From Acidobacteriota bacterium (GTDB lineage: Bacteria; Acidobacteriota; Terriglobia; Acidoferrales; 2-02-FULL-67-57), in NCBI GenBank assembly GCA_016210895.1, contig JACQTG010000118.1:1-6832 (forward strand): a stretch of DNA of 6,832 nt. The letters are read 5' to 3'. Shown here piece by piece: positions 1 through 6,413 of the stretch. A program made the position numbers and the translations under genes. The stretch's first letter is position 1; each line of letters opens with the position of its first letter. Below the pieces are notes generated by a model. It was not told the DNA's origin, ran no database searches, and was given only the letters and a program-made list of their open reading frames with translations.

Positions 1-692
1 ACGACTTCATGGAACATCTCGACCGTGCTCGGGTCGGGCAGCGTGGGCCCCGACGCAATCGTAGCTAGTTGGCCTTCCGGCACGTCGGAAATCAGAACGG
101 TCACGCTGTCAGCTTTTCTTGCGGCCTCCGCCATGCGGCCACCCTTCACCGCCGACAGATGCTTGCGAATGGCATTCATCTCGTCAATGCGCGCGCCGCA
201 CTGCACCAACACGCGATGAACTGCCTGGAGGTCGTCGAGCGTCAAGCTAGGCAGCGGCTTTTCCACCAACGCCGACCCACCCCCGGAAATCAGAAAGAAC
301 ACGAGCGTGCGTTCCGTTGTGGCCGACAGCGCCGCCAGGATGGCCTCAGCGGCCGCCAAACTCTCAGCGTTCGGGTAGGGATGACCCGCGATGAAGGTGC
401 GGAAGCCGGGAAGACTTGCGGTAGGCGGAGCGTTAGAGACAGCAATGCCGGTGGTGTGAAAATCTGGTGCGAGGGTTTTCGCCAGGGCGGTTGTCATCGC
501 CCAGGCCGCTTTGCCAAAGCTGACGGTCAGGATATCCCGGTAGTTCCCGAGATCGAGCGGCTCACTGCCCAGCCAGAGCTGCTTGTCCCAGCGGACGACC
601 TTGCGCGCAAAGGCACAGCCCACGTCGAGTTCGGTCAGGCTGGCCGCAAAGATTTCCCGCGCGCACTCTCTGAGCGGTTTGGGCTGCCCCAC
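1..692 (-). CDS. gckA: Glycerate 2-kinase, GckA/TtuD (MOFRL) family, C-terminus cut by window edge
   Basis: Probably phosphorylates D-glycerate with ATP to 2-phosphoglycerate in the cytoplasm. About 230 N-terminal residues are present; the family is usually 400-450 residues, so the C-terminal MOFRL part lies beyond base 1. Visible family motifs are SFGKAAWAM (residues 58-66, with the conserved Lys61), GHPYPNAES (103-111), ISGGGSALV (135-143), NAIRKHLSAVKGGRMA (173-188) and ISDVPEG followed by TIASGPTLPDPST (201-223). The start is taken as GTG at 692. An in-frame TGA lies just upstream at 711-713, where it also ends the preceding gene, and a GGGGG ribosome site (698-702) sits 5 bases before the GTG. 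The gap to the upstream glcG-like gene is 18 bases, so cotranscription is likely. The family call is firm. Glycerate as the substrate is inferred from the family and from the dehydrogenase two genes upstream; tartrate or hydroxypyruvate pathway roles (TtuD) are alternatives. Confidence 0.9.
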   Translation of the reverse strand, partial: MGQPKPLRECAREIFAASLTELDVGCAFARKVVRWDKQLWLGSEPLDLGNYRDILTVSFGKAAWAMTTALAKTLAPDFHTTGIAVSNAPPTASLPGFRTFIAGHPYPNAESLAAAEAILAALSATTERTLVFFLISGGGSALVEKPLPSLTLDDLQAVHRVLVQCGARIDEMNAIRKHLSAVKGGRMAEAARKADSVTVLISDVPEGQLATIASGPTLPDPSTVEMFHEV

Positions 693-710
693 CAGAGCCC
701 CCGTGGTGAA

Positions 711-1136
711 TCAGGATTTCAATGCCGCCAGCGCCGCCTGGGCGACTTCAACGTCCTGGTCTTCCGTGCCCGCACTCACACCCACCCCACCAACCACCTG
801 CCCCTCAACGACAACCGGCAAGCCGCCGCGAATCGGCGTCAGGCGACCGTCGGTGGCCAGCGACAAGCCCAGCGACAGCAGCAGGCTTGCATTCTCGGCG
901 CTGGGCACAGGCCCGGTCGCACTGCAGCGTGTGGCAGCAGAAATGGCTTTTGTGATGGCGACCTGGACGGAGGAAATCTTGGCCCCGTCCATGCGGAAGA
1001 AAGCCAGGAGATGCCCACCGTCGTCCACGATGGCCATGCACTGCGGCACCTTGAGTGCCGCCGCCTTCTGCTCAGCCGCCGCCAACATCGCCTTGGCACC
1101 GGCAAGCGTGAGCTTCAAGTTGTTGCGCGAAAGCAT
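711..1136 (-). CDS. glcG: GlcG/HbpS-like heme-binding family protein (DUF336)
   Basis: A 141-residue protein of the GlcG/HbpS family. The hallmarks are IVDDGGHLLAFFRMDGA (residues 36-51), then RGGLPVVVEGQVVGGVGVSAG (103-123), then QDVEVAQAALAAL (127-139), which is the typical end of the domain. No signal peptide is seen with this start, so it is probably cytoplasmic. The ATG at 1136 is chosen because AGGAGGG (1142-1148) sits 5 bases upstream. A TTG start at 1187 would add 17 residues but would overlap the end of the dehydrogenase gene and replace this good ribosome site. Family members accompany glycolate, diol and other oxidation operons, and glcG is part of the E. coli glc operon. Its biochemical role is not settled: some homologues bind heme or help cofactor handling. 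Here it lies between the dehydrogenase (34-base gap) and the kinase (18-base gap), on the strand opposite glcDEF. The symbol rests on family and context. Confidence 0.85.
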   Translation of the reverse strand: MLSRNNLKLTLAGAKAMLAAAEQKAAALKVPQCMAIVDDGGHLLAFFRMDGAKISSVQVAITKAISAATRCSATGPVPSAENASLLLSLGLSLATDGRLTPIRGGLPVVVEGQVVGGVGVSAGTEDQDVEVAQAALAALKS

Positions 1137-1141
1137 CGCTT

Positions 1142-1148
1142 CCCTCCT
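1142..1148 (-). promoter_or_regulatory. Shine-Dalgarno site of the glcG-like gene
   Basis: On the minus strand these bases read AGGAGGG, a near-perfect anti-16S complement, 5 bases before the ATG at 1136. This site decides the start in favour of 1136 over the upstream TTG at 1187. Confidence 0.8.
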
Positions 1149-1170
1149 ACTTCCGGCCTGGCGGATGACT

Positions 1171-2157
1171 TCAGGCCGGTTGGCCAACGTAGATTTCAGG
1201 GTTTACCAGATTGGGCGGACGCTTCCCCTCAAGTACGGCGAGCACATTTTCGGCTGCCAGTACGGCCATGCGCGTGCGCGTTTCCACCGAACCGCTCCCC
1301 AGATGCGGTGCCAGAACGACATTCTTCAAACCGAGAAGCTTTGGATGCACCCGAGGTTCTTCTTCAAACACGTCCAGCGCGGCCCCGGCGATTTGTCCCG
1401 CCGCGAGTGCTGCGGCCAGAGCCGCTTCGTCCACCACCGGCCCGCGCGAGGCATTGAGGAGGATGGCCGTGGGTTTCATCTGGGCGAGCTCGCGCGCGCC
1501 GATGGCGTGTCGGGTCTCCGGCGTCAGCGGTACGTGCAGAGAAAGAAGATCGGACTCGCGCAACAGGGTTTCACGGTCGACCCAACGGGCGGCCAGCTCC
1601 TCCTCGGTCTCCGCCGGGGCGCGGTGCCGAGCGTAATAGAGCGTACGCATGCGAAAGCCCCGCGCGCGGGCCGCCACCGCGCGCCCGATGCGGCCGAAGC
1701 CGTAAAGGCCGAGCGTCTTGCCGTAGACGTCCGTCCCCAGGAGAAGCAGCAAGTCCCAGCCACGCCAGGTTCCGCTGCGCACCAGAGCATCGCCTTCCAC
1801 CACGCGTCGGGCGGCCGCCAGCAAAAGCGCCCAGGTAAAGTCGGCCACGGCTTCATCGAGCACGCCCGGGGTGTTGGTGACGGCGATGCGGCGCTGCGTG
1901 GCTGCGGCCAGGTCAATGTTGTCGCAGCCGACGGCAACATTGGCGACGATACGCAGTTCGGGCGCTGCCGCCAGAACCGCGGCGTCGACGGTTTGTGTGA
2001 GTTGGCAGATGAGCGCGTGCTTATCGGCCAGGCGTGCCATCAGCTCCGACTTGCTGAGCGGACGCTCGCCCTCCTGAACATCCAGTTTGGCTCGACCGGC
2101 CAGCAGACTCATCGCCGCTTCGGGCAAGCGACGCGCGACAAGAACCTTGAATGCCAC
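1171..2157 (-). CDS. gyaR: D-2-hydroxyacid dehydrogenase, glyoxylate/hydroxypyruvate reductase type
   Basis: A complete 328-residue cytoplasmic NAD(P)H-dependent oxidoreductase, the usual length for GyaR/GRHPR enzymes. Visible are the substrate-loop motif NVAVGCDNID (residues 73-82), the Rossmann motif GFGRIG (153-158), and the catalytic set: Arg238 in NASRGPVVDE, Glu267 in DVFEEEP, and His285 in APHLGSGS. The end of the second Rossmann strand reads LYYARHR (173-179) with no acidic residue where NAD-specific enzymes often carry Asp, which suggests NADPH use. The start is GTG at 2157: an in-frame TAA lies two codons upstream, so no longer start exists, and GGGGA (2164-2168) is 6 bases away. 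It is first in the minus-strand operon, 34 bases before the glcG-like gene. With a glycerate kinase downstream, the likely reaction is hydroxypyruvate (or glyoxylate) to D-glycerate (or glycolate). Substrate is inferred, and other 2-ketoacids are possible. Confidence 0.9.
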   Translation of the reverse strand: MAFKVLVARRLPEAAMSLLAGRAKLDVQEGERPLSKSELMARLADKHALICQLTQTVDAAVLAAAPELRIVANVAVGCDNIDLAAATQRRIAVTNTPGVLDEAVADFTWALLLAAARRVVEGDALVRSGTWRGWDLLLLLGTDVYGKTLGLYGFGRIGRAVAARARGFRMRTLYYARHRAPAETEEELAARWVDRETLLRESDLLSLHVPLTPETRHAIGARELAQMKPTAILLNASRGPVVDEAALAAALAAGQIAGAALDVFEEEPRVHPKLLGLKNVVLAPHLGSGSVETRTRMAVLAAENVLAVLEGKRPPNLVNPEIYVGQPA

Positions 2158-2163
2158 CGCTTA

Positions 2164-2168
2164 TCCCC
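2164..2168 (-). promoter_or_regulatory. Shine-Dalgarno site of the D-2-hydroxyacid dehydrogenase gene
   Basis: Minus-strand GGGGA, 6 bases before the GTG start at 2157. Together with the in-frame TAA immediately upstream of that GTG it supports the non-ATG start. Confidence 0.55.
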
Positions 2169-2181
2169 GCAGATTACTTTC

Positions 2182-2209
2182 AGTCTATCACATCGCATGC
2201 GGCTGTCCG
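2182..2209 (-). promoter_or_regulatory. Candidate sigma-70 promoter for the minus-strand operon
   Basis: Read on the minus strand, CGGACA (2204-2209) and TAGACT (2182-2187) are separated by 16 bases. Each hexamer matches the consensus at 4 of 6 positions. Transcription would begin near 2175, giving a leader of about 18 bases that contains the GGGGA ribosome site. This is a by-eye match in a short divergent spacer, so it is only moderately likely. Confidence 0.35.
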
Positions 2210-2218
2210 GTGCCTTCC

Positions 2219-2248
2219 TTGACAAGGCTTTTTCGCGGCTGTTAGAGT
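2219..2248 (+). promoter_or_regulatory. Candidate sigma-70 promoter for glcDEF
   Basis: A perfect -35 hexamer TTGACA (2219-2224) is followed after 18 bases by TAGAGT (2243-2248), a 4 of 6 match to the -10 consensus. The start point would fall near 2255, only about 6 bases before the glcD ATG at 2261, so the message would be nearly leaderless. This agrees with the lack of a convincing ribosome site before glcD. The -35 box lies 9 bases from the -35 box of the divergent candidate promoter, so one regulator bound here could affect both units; no recognised operator was identified. Confidence 0.4.
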
Positions 2249-2260
2249 CCTCGATGGACG

Positions 2261-3694
2261 ATGGCCGACCGCAAGCTCGTCACGGAACTCCAGAAAATTG
2301 TTGGCAAAACGGGCGTCCTCTGGAAACACGAGGAGTTACTCCTCTACGAATACGACGCCTCGGTGGCGCGGGCGCTTCCCGATGCAGTGGTCTTCCCACG
2401 CAGTGCGGATGAGGTGGTCGAGATCGCACGGCTGACCCATCGGGTAGGTGTGCCGTTGATTGGCCGTGGCGCCGGAACCGGACTCTCGGGAGGCGCGCTG
2501 GCTCCCCAAGGTGGCGTGGTGGTTGTCTTCACCCGGATGAATCGCATTCTCGAGATTGATCTGAACAACTTGCGCGCCGTGGTGGAGCCGGGCGTGGTCA
2601 ATCTGGACTTGACCCGAGCGGTGGAATCTGAAGGCTACTATTTCGCCCCCGACCCCTCGAGCCAGAAAGCTTGCACGTTGGGCGGAAACGTGGCCGAGAA
2701 TGCCGGCGGGCCGCATACGCTCGCCTATGGCGTGACCACAAACCACGTGCTGGGACTGGAAGTCGTGCTGGGCGACGGCACGCGGCTCTGGGTGGGTGGC
2801 AAGACGCTCGACACGCCCGGCTACGACTTGACCGGCGTGCTCGTGGGCTCGGAAGGCACGCTCGCCCTCGTCACCAAGATCGCCGTTCGTTTGTGCCGCT
2901 TGCCAGAAGCGGTCAAGACTCTCCTCGCCGTCTTTGAAACCATCGATGATGCCACCGAAACCGTGGCCGACATCACCGCGCGCGGTATCACGCCCGCCGC
3001 CTGCGAGATGCTCGACGGTGTTACCCTCCAAGCGGTTGAAGCCGCGACGCAGGCGGGCTATCCGCTCGACGCCGCCGCTGTGTTGCTCATCGAAGTCGAA
3101 GGCCTGCGGGAAGCCGTCGAAGCGCAGGCCGAGCAAGTGGAAGCCGTCTGCCGGACCCATGCCCCGCGCGAGGTCAGACGGGCGCGAACGAACGCGGAGC
3201 GGGAAAAGCTGTGGCAAGGACGCAAGAACGCCTTTGGCGCGCTTGGGCGCTTGGCGCCGAGCTACTACGCGCAGGACGGAGTGATTCCGCGCACCAAGCT
3301 CCCGGCCATGCTCCGCACCGTGGCGGCCATCGGCGAGCGCCACAGTATGAAGGTCGGCAACGTCTTCCACGCGGGTGATGGCAATCTGCACCCGGTCATC
3401 CTGTTCGACGCGCGCGATCGCGCGCAGTTTGAGCGCGCCGCTGCCGTGGCCACCGAGATTATGCGCACCTGTATCGAGCTGGGCGGCTCCATCACTGGCG
3501 AGCACGGCGTGGGCATGGAAAAGAACCAGATGATGCCGCTGCTCTTTTCCGAAGATGACCTGGAGGCCATGGCAGCCGTCAAACGCGTTTTCAACCCGGA
3601 CGGACGGCTGAACCCAGCCAAACTTTTCCCGACCGGCAAGACTTGCGGTGAAATCCGCGTGCAGCCGCTGCCCGTGGTCTCGGCGGCGTCCTAG
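2261..3694 (+). CDS. glcD: Glycolate oxidase FAD-binding subunit GlcD
   Basis: A 477-residue flavoprotein of the VAO/PCMH superfamily and the main catalytic subunit of glycolate dehydrogenase, oxidising glycolate (or a related D-2-hydroxyacid such as D-lactate) to the 2-ketoacid. The N-terminal FAD_binding_4 domain shows PRSADEVVEIARL (46-58), the FAD pyrophosphate loop RGAGTGLSGGAL (69-80), DPSS (131-134), TLGGNVAENAGGPH (139-152) and LVGSEGTLALVT (194-205). The C-terminal FAD_oxidase_C domain shows FHAGDGNLHP (369-378) and GEHGVGMEKN (413-422), then FNPDGRLNPAKLF (444-456). His370, His377 and Glu414 correspond by motif to the probable metal and substrate site of related D-2-hydroxyacid dehydrogenases. 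Length matches E. coli GlcD closely. The ATG at 2261 has no good ribosome site and an in-frame TAG 18 bases upstream limits any extension. glcE follows after 13 bases. GlcD-like D-lactate dehydrogenases are similar, but the adjacent glcE and glcF favour glycolate oxidase. Confidence 0.93.
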   Translation: MADRKLVTELQKIVGKTGVLWKHEELLLYEYDASVARALPDAVVFPRSADEVVEIARLTHRVGVPLIGRGAGTGLSGGALAPQGGVVVVFTRMNRILEIDLNNLRAVVEPGVVNLDLTRAVESEGYYFAPDPSSQKACTLGGNVAENAGGPHTLAYGVTTNHVLGLEVVLGDGTRLWVGGKTLDTPGYDLTGVLVGSEGTLALVTKIAVRLCRLPEAVKTLLAVFETIDDATETVADITARGITPAACEMLDGVTLQAVEAATQAGYPLDAAAVLLIEVEGLREAVEAQAEQVEAVCRTHAPREVRRARTNAEREKLWQGRKNAFGALGRLAPSYYAQDGVIPRTKLPAMLRTVAAIGERHSMKVGNVFHAGDGNLHPVILFDARDRAQFERAAAVATEIMRTCIELGGSITGEHGVGMEKNQMMPLLFSEDDLEAMAAVKRVFNPDGRLNPAKLFPTGKTCGEIRVQPLPVVSAAS

Positions 3695-3707
3695 CGGATC
3701 GCTTCCC

Positions 3708-5069
3708 ATGTCCTTGCTTGCCACCTCAGTTGAGAAACTTTCCCACATCTGTGGCAGTCAGCACGTCGTAAGCGACTCGGTACAGTGTGAGCCCTACGCC
3801 GTGGATGGGGTCGTACCCACGACCGTCGTCGAGCCAGACAGCCCCGAACAGATCGGTGAAATCGTTCGCTGGGCACGGGCCGAGCGCGCCGCCCTGCTGC
3901 CGGTTGGCAGTGGGTGCTTGTTGGGCCTGGGTGGGATTCCAGAACGCATTGACGTCGCCCTCTCGCTCGCCCGGCTCAACTCCGTGCTGCATCACGATCC
4001 CGGTGACCTGACCATCGGCGTCGGAACCGGGATGTCGCTCGAGCGCGTGCAGGCCGCACTGGGCCAACACAACCAGTTTCTGCCGGTCAATCCACCCGCT
4101 GCCGCTGAGGCCCGGATCGGCGGCCTGCTGGCGACAAACTTGTCGGGACCCTGGCGCTATGCTTACGGGAGCTGGCGCGATTTCGTCCTCGGGCTCCGAT
4201 TTGTCACGGGAACCGGCAAACTGGTGCGCACGGGGGGACGCGTGGTGAAGAACGTGGCCGGCTATGACCTGAGCAAGCTGCTCATCGGCTCGCTCGGCAC
4301 GCTCGGCATCATTGTGGATGTGAACTTCAAGGCCTTCCCGCGCCCCGAACAGCGCGCCACCTGGGTGGCCGGCTTCAACAACTTAACTGGAACTCTGGCG
4401 CTGCGGTCGGCGATTGTCCACTCGCCCTTGCCGCCGCTGGCCATCGAACTCATTGACGAATCGGCGGCCAAGCTGACTCGGATCTCGGAAACGCTGCCCA
4501 AAGCTCGCTGGTGGCTCCTCGTCGAAGCCGGCGGACCAGCCACGGTGCTCAGCCGATATGAGCGCGAACTTAGCCAGCGCGCTGTGCAGGCGGGAGCAAG
4601 AGAGTTCGCGCAACTCCGAGAGGCTGACGCGCAAACTCTCTGGGCCGGGATTTGCGATTCCGGGCGTCGCGCGCGCAAAGCAAGTCCCGGCGCCACGGTC
4701 GTCAAAGCCAGCCTCCCTCTAACTCAAATGGAGTCTTTCCTGACTCAGGCTGGCGAGATTGCGAACCGACACCACCTCCCGACCGCCACCTGCGCCCGCG
4801 CCGGCTCGGGGATTATTTATTTCGCATTGCTGGCCGAATCAGCGGACAAAGAGAATGTTGAACGTGTCCGACAGGCGGCGACCGAGATGATGCAGCAGGG
4901 AACGAGCCTGGGCGGCCGTGTCACACTGGAGTGGGCGCCAACCGCCGTCAAGCGCCTGGTCAACGTCTGGGGTGCGACACGAGACGATTCCAATCTCATG
5001 CAGAAGCTCAAGGCAGAGTTTGATCCTGACCGGGTTTTGAATCCTGGACGTTTCCTCGGTGGACTCTAG
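3708..5069 (+). CDS. glcE: Glycolate oxidase FAD-binding subunit GlcE
   Basis: A 453-residue second flavin-binding subunit of the glycolate oxidase complex, paralogous to GlcD. The FAD-binding domain shows VEPDSPEQIGEIVRWA (41-56), a pyrophosphate loop LPVGSGCLLGLGG (64-76), ARIGGLLATNLSGPWRYAYGSWRDFVLG (135-162) and the GlcE signature GGRVVKNVAGYDLSKLLIGSLGTLGII (176-202). The C-terminal end reads FDPDRVLNPGRF (438-449), as in FAD_oxidase_C proteins, but the HAGDGNLHP motif of GlcD is absent; CARAGSGIIYF (362-372) stands roughly in its place. It is about 100 residues longer than E. coli GlcE (about 350). The ATG at 3708 is preferred because it falls 13 bases after the glcD stop and starts at the family's usual N-terminal region; an in-frame GTG at 3648 would overlap glcD by 47 bases and add an unlikely Arg/Ser-rich leader. 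The ribosome site is weak (GCGGAT, 3694-3699), so translation may depend on coupling to glcD. Confidence 0.9.
   Translation: MSLLATSVEKLSHICGSQHVVSDSVQCEPYAVDGVVPTTVVEPDSPEQIGEIVRWARAERAALLPVGSGCLLGLGGIPERIDVALSLARLNSVLHHDPGDLTIGVGTGMSLERVQAALGQHNQFLPVNPPAAAEARIGGLLATNLSGPWRYAYGSWRDFVLGLRFVTGTGKLVRTGGRVVKNVAGYDLSKLLIGSLGTLGIIVDVNFKAFPRPEQRATWVAGFNNLTGTLALRSAIVHSPLPPLAIELIDESAAKLTRISETLPKARWWLLVEAGGPATVLSRYERELSQRAVQAGAREFAQLREADAQTLWAGICDSGRRARKASPGATVVKASLPLTQMESFLTQAGEIANRHHLPTATCARAGSGIIYFALLAESADKENVERVRQAATEMMQQGTSLGGRVTLEWAPTAVKRLVNVWGATRDDSNLMQKLKAEFDPDRVLNPGRFLGGL
5058..5063 (+). promoter_or_regulatory. Shine-Dalgarno site of glcF inside the end of glcE
   Basis: GGTGGA lies 5 bases before the GTG at 5069. 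The GTG shares its first G with the glcE stop codon (TAGTG), an arrangement that usually couples translation of the two subunits. Confidence 0.55.
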
Positions 5070-6397
5070 TGGCCGCCCCCTCTGAGGTAGTCACACAGCC
5101 GCACCCTGCCGGGTCCAGTGCCTACGCTGGACCGGAACGCCCGCAGTGGGAGGACTATTCGAAGTGCGTCCATTGCGGGCTCTGCCTGAACGCCTGTCCC
5201 ACCTACCGCCTACTGGGCGTCGAAATGGACTCACCCCGCGGTCGCATCCACCAGATGATCCTGGTGGACCAAGGTCGGCTTGAACTCGCTGATTCGTTTG
5301 TCCGCCACATTGACCTGTGTCTCGACTGTCGCGCCTGCGAGACGGCCTGCCCCTCGGGAGTCGAGTACGGCAAGCTGGTCGAGGCGGCCCGCGGCCAGAT
5401 TGAGCAGAACTATCGCCGCCCCCTACTGCAGCGACTGGGCCGTACTCTGCTGCTCCGCCACATCTTGCCGCATCCACAACGCATCGCTCTCCTCGGCCGC
5501 CTCCTGCGTTTCTATCAGCGGTCCGGCTTGCAAACGCTCGTTCGGCGGCTGCGGCTGCTGCGGCTGTTCGGTTCGCTGGAGCGGGCCGAACAACTCCTCC
5601 CGTCTGTAGAGGAACGTTTTTATTTCGATCACATAGGAAAGCTTTTTCCTGCGGAAGGTGCACGGCGCGCGCGTGTGGCTTTCTTCGCCGGGTGCATTGC
5701 CAATGTCGCCTTTGCCCGCCTAAATGAAGCCACCGTGCGCGTCCTGCAAAAGAACGGCTGCGAAGTGGTCGTACCGGCGGGCCAGCTCTGCTGCGGTGCC
5801 TTGCAGGTGCATGCGGGACTTCGCGAAATGGCGCGACGCTTAGCGCGCACCAACCTGGACGTGTTTCTCCGCGAGCCCTTCGATGCGGTGGTGACGAACG
5901 CCGCCGGCTGCGGCTCCACCCTGAAGGAATACGCGCAGCTTTTTACGGACGACAGTGAGGGGCGCGTGCGCGCCGAAGCCTTTCGGTCACAGGTGCAGGA
6001 CATCACCGAGTTTCTCGTGCAGCTTGGCCTGCAGCCACCCACGCGGTCTGTTCCGGCCCGCGTAACCTACCAGGATTCCTGCCATTTGCTCCACGCGCAG
6101 CGCGTCCGCACGGCCCCGCGGGAGCTTTTGGCGGCCATTCCGGGTCTCGAGCTTGTGGAGATGAACCTCGCGGACCAGTGCTGCGGCAGCGCAGGCATCT
6201 ATAATGTGCTCCATCCCGAAGTGGCCACGGAGATCTTGCGCGAGAAGATGGAGCACGCCCGAGCCACGCGCGCCCAAATCATCGCCACAGCCAATCCGGG
6301 CTGCCTGTTGCAGCTGCGCGCTGGCGCACGCCTTTACCAGACGGGGCAGGAAGTTCTCCATGTGGTGGAATTGCTCGACCGTAGCTATCCAAGCTGA
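5069..6397 (+). CDS. glcF: Glycolate oxidase iron-sulfur subunit GlcF
   Basis: A 442-residue iron-sulfur subunit that would carry electrons from GlcD/GlcE towards the membrane quinone pool. Two ferredoxin-type 4Fe-4S sites are complete: Cys33, 36, 39 and 43 (CVHCGLCLNACP) and Cys84, 87, 90 and 94 (CLDCRACETACP). Two cysteine-rich CCG domains follow: the first with GC at 208-209, CCG at 241-243 and Cys281, the second with SCH at 337-339, CCG at 371-373 and Cys412. The Leu/Arg-rich stretch between the two halves (about 118-170) looks amphipathic and is typical of the family. It is somewhat longer than E. coli GlcF (407), largely from an N-terminal tail of about 25 residues. The GTG start overlaps the glcE stop by one base and has GGTGGA 5 bases upstream; no in-frame ATG lies before the first cluster. 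The next gene starts 16 bases after the stop. All expected cluster cysteines are present, so it should be functional. Confidence 0.93.
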   Translation: MAAPSEVVTQPHPAGSSAYAGPERPQWEDYSKCVHCGLCLNACPTYRLLGVEMDSPRGRIHQMILVDQGRLELADSFVRHIDLCLDCRACETACPSGVEYGKLVEAARGQIEQNYRRPLLQRLGRTLLLRHILPHPQRIALLGRLLRFYQRSGLQTLVRRLRLLRLFGSLERAEQLLPSVEERFYFDHIGKLFPAEGARRARVAFFAGCIANVAFARLNEATVRVLQKNGCEVVVPAGQLCCGALQVHAGLREMARRLARTNLDVFLREPFDAVVTNAAGCGSTLKEYAQLFTDDSEGRVRAEAFRSQVQDITEFLVQLGLQPPTRSVPARVTYQDSCHLLHAQRVRTAPRELLAAIPGLELVEMNLADQCCGSAGIYNVLHPEVATEILREKMEHARATRAQIIATANPGCLLQLRAGARLYQTGQEVLHVVELLDRSYPS

Positions 6398-6402
6398 TTC
6401 CG

Positions 6403-6410
6403 AGGAGGGG
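6403..6410 (+). promoter_or_regulatory. Shine-Dalgarno site of the dienelactone-hydrolase-family gene
   Basis: AGGAGGGG ends 3 bases before the ATG at 6414, so its AGGAGG core is 5 bases away. It is the strongest ribosome site on the plus strand here and favours Met1 over the second in-frame ATG two codons later. Confidence 0.8.
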
Positions 6411-6413
6411 TCT

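Noticed and set aside
1137..1187. A TTG start that would lengthen the glcG-like protein by 17 residues.
   Set aside because: It would run through the strong AGGAGGG ribosome site and overlap the dehydrogenase stop.
2195..2200. A GCATGC palindrome between the divergent promoters, considered as an operator.
   Set aside because: Six bases with no extended arms is too short to support a binding site.
69..2412. Two long plus-strand open frames (69-1457 and 583-2412) across the minus-strand operon.
   Set aside because: They lie antisense to three genes with clear motifs, their translations are Arg/Pro/Ser-rich with no recognisable domain, and high GC makes long stop-free shadows common.
3411..3424. 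A perfect 14-base palindrome, CGCGCGATCGCGCG.
   Set aside because: It sits inside glcD encoding Ala-Arg-Asp-Arg-Ala and can arise from GC-rich codon use; there is no sign of a regulatory role.
3648..3707. An upstream GTG that would lengthen GlcE by 20 residues.
   Set aside because: It overlaps the glcD end and encodes an Arg/Ser-rich leader unlike the family; the ATG at 3708 fits better.
2336..3748. A 470-codon minus-strand open frame antisense to glcD.
   Set aside because: It mirrors glcD codon structure, shows no domain, and glcD carries all expected family motifs on the plus strand.
6395..6413. Possible terminator between glcF and the hydrolase gene.
   Set aside because: The 16-base gap contains only the ribosome site; there is no hairpin and no T-run.
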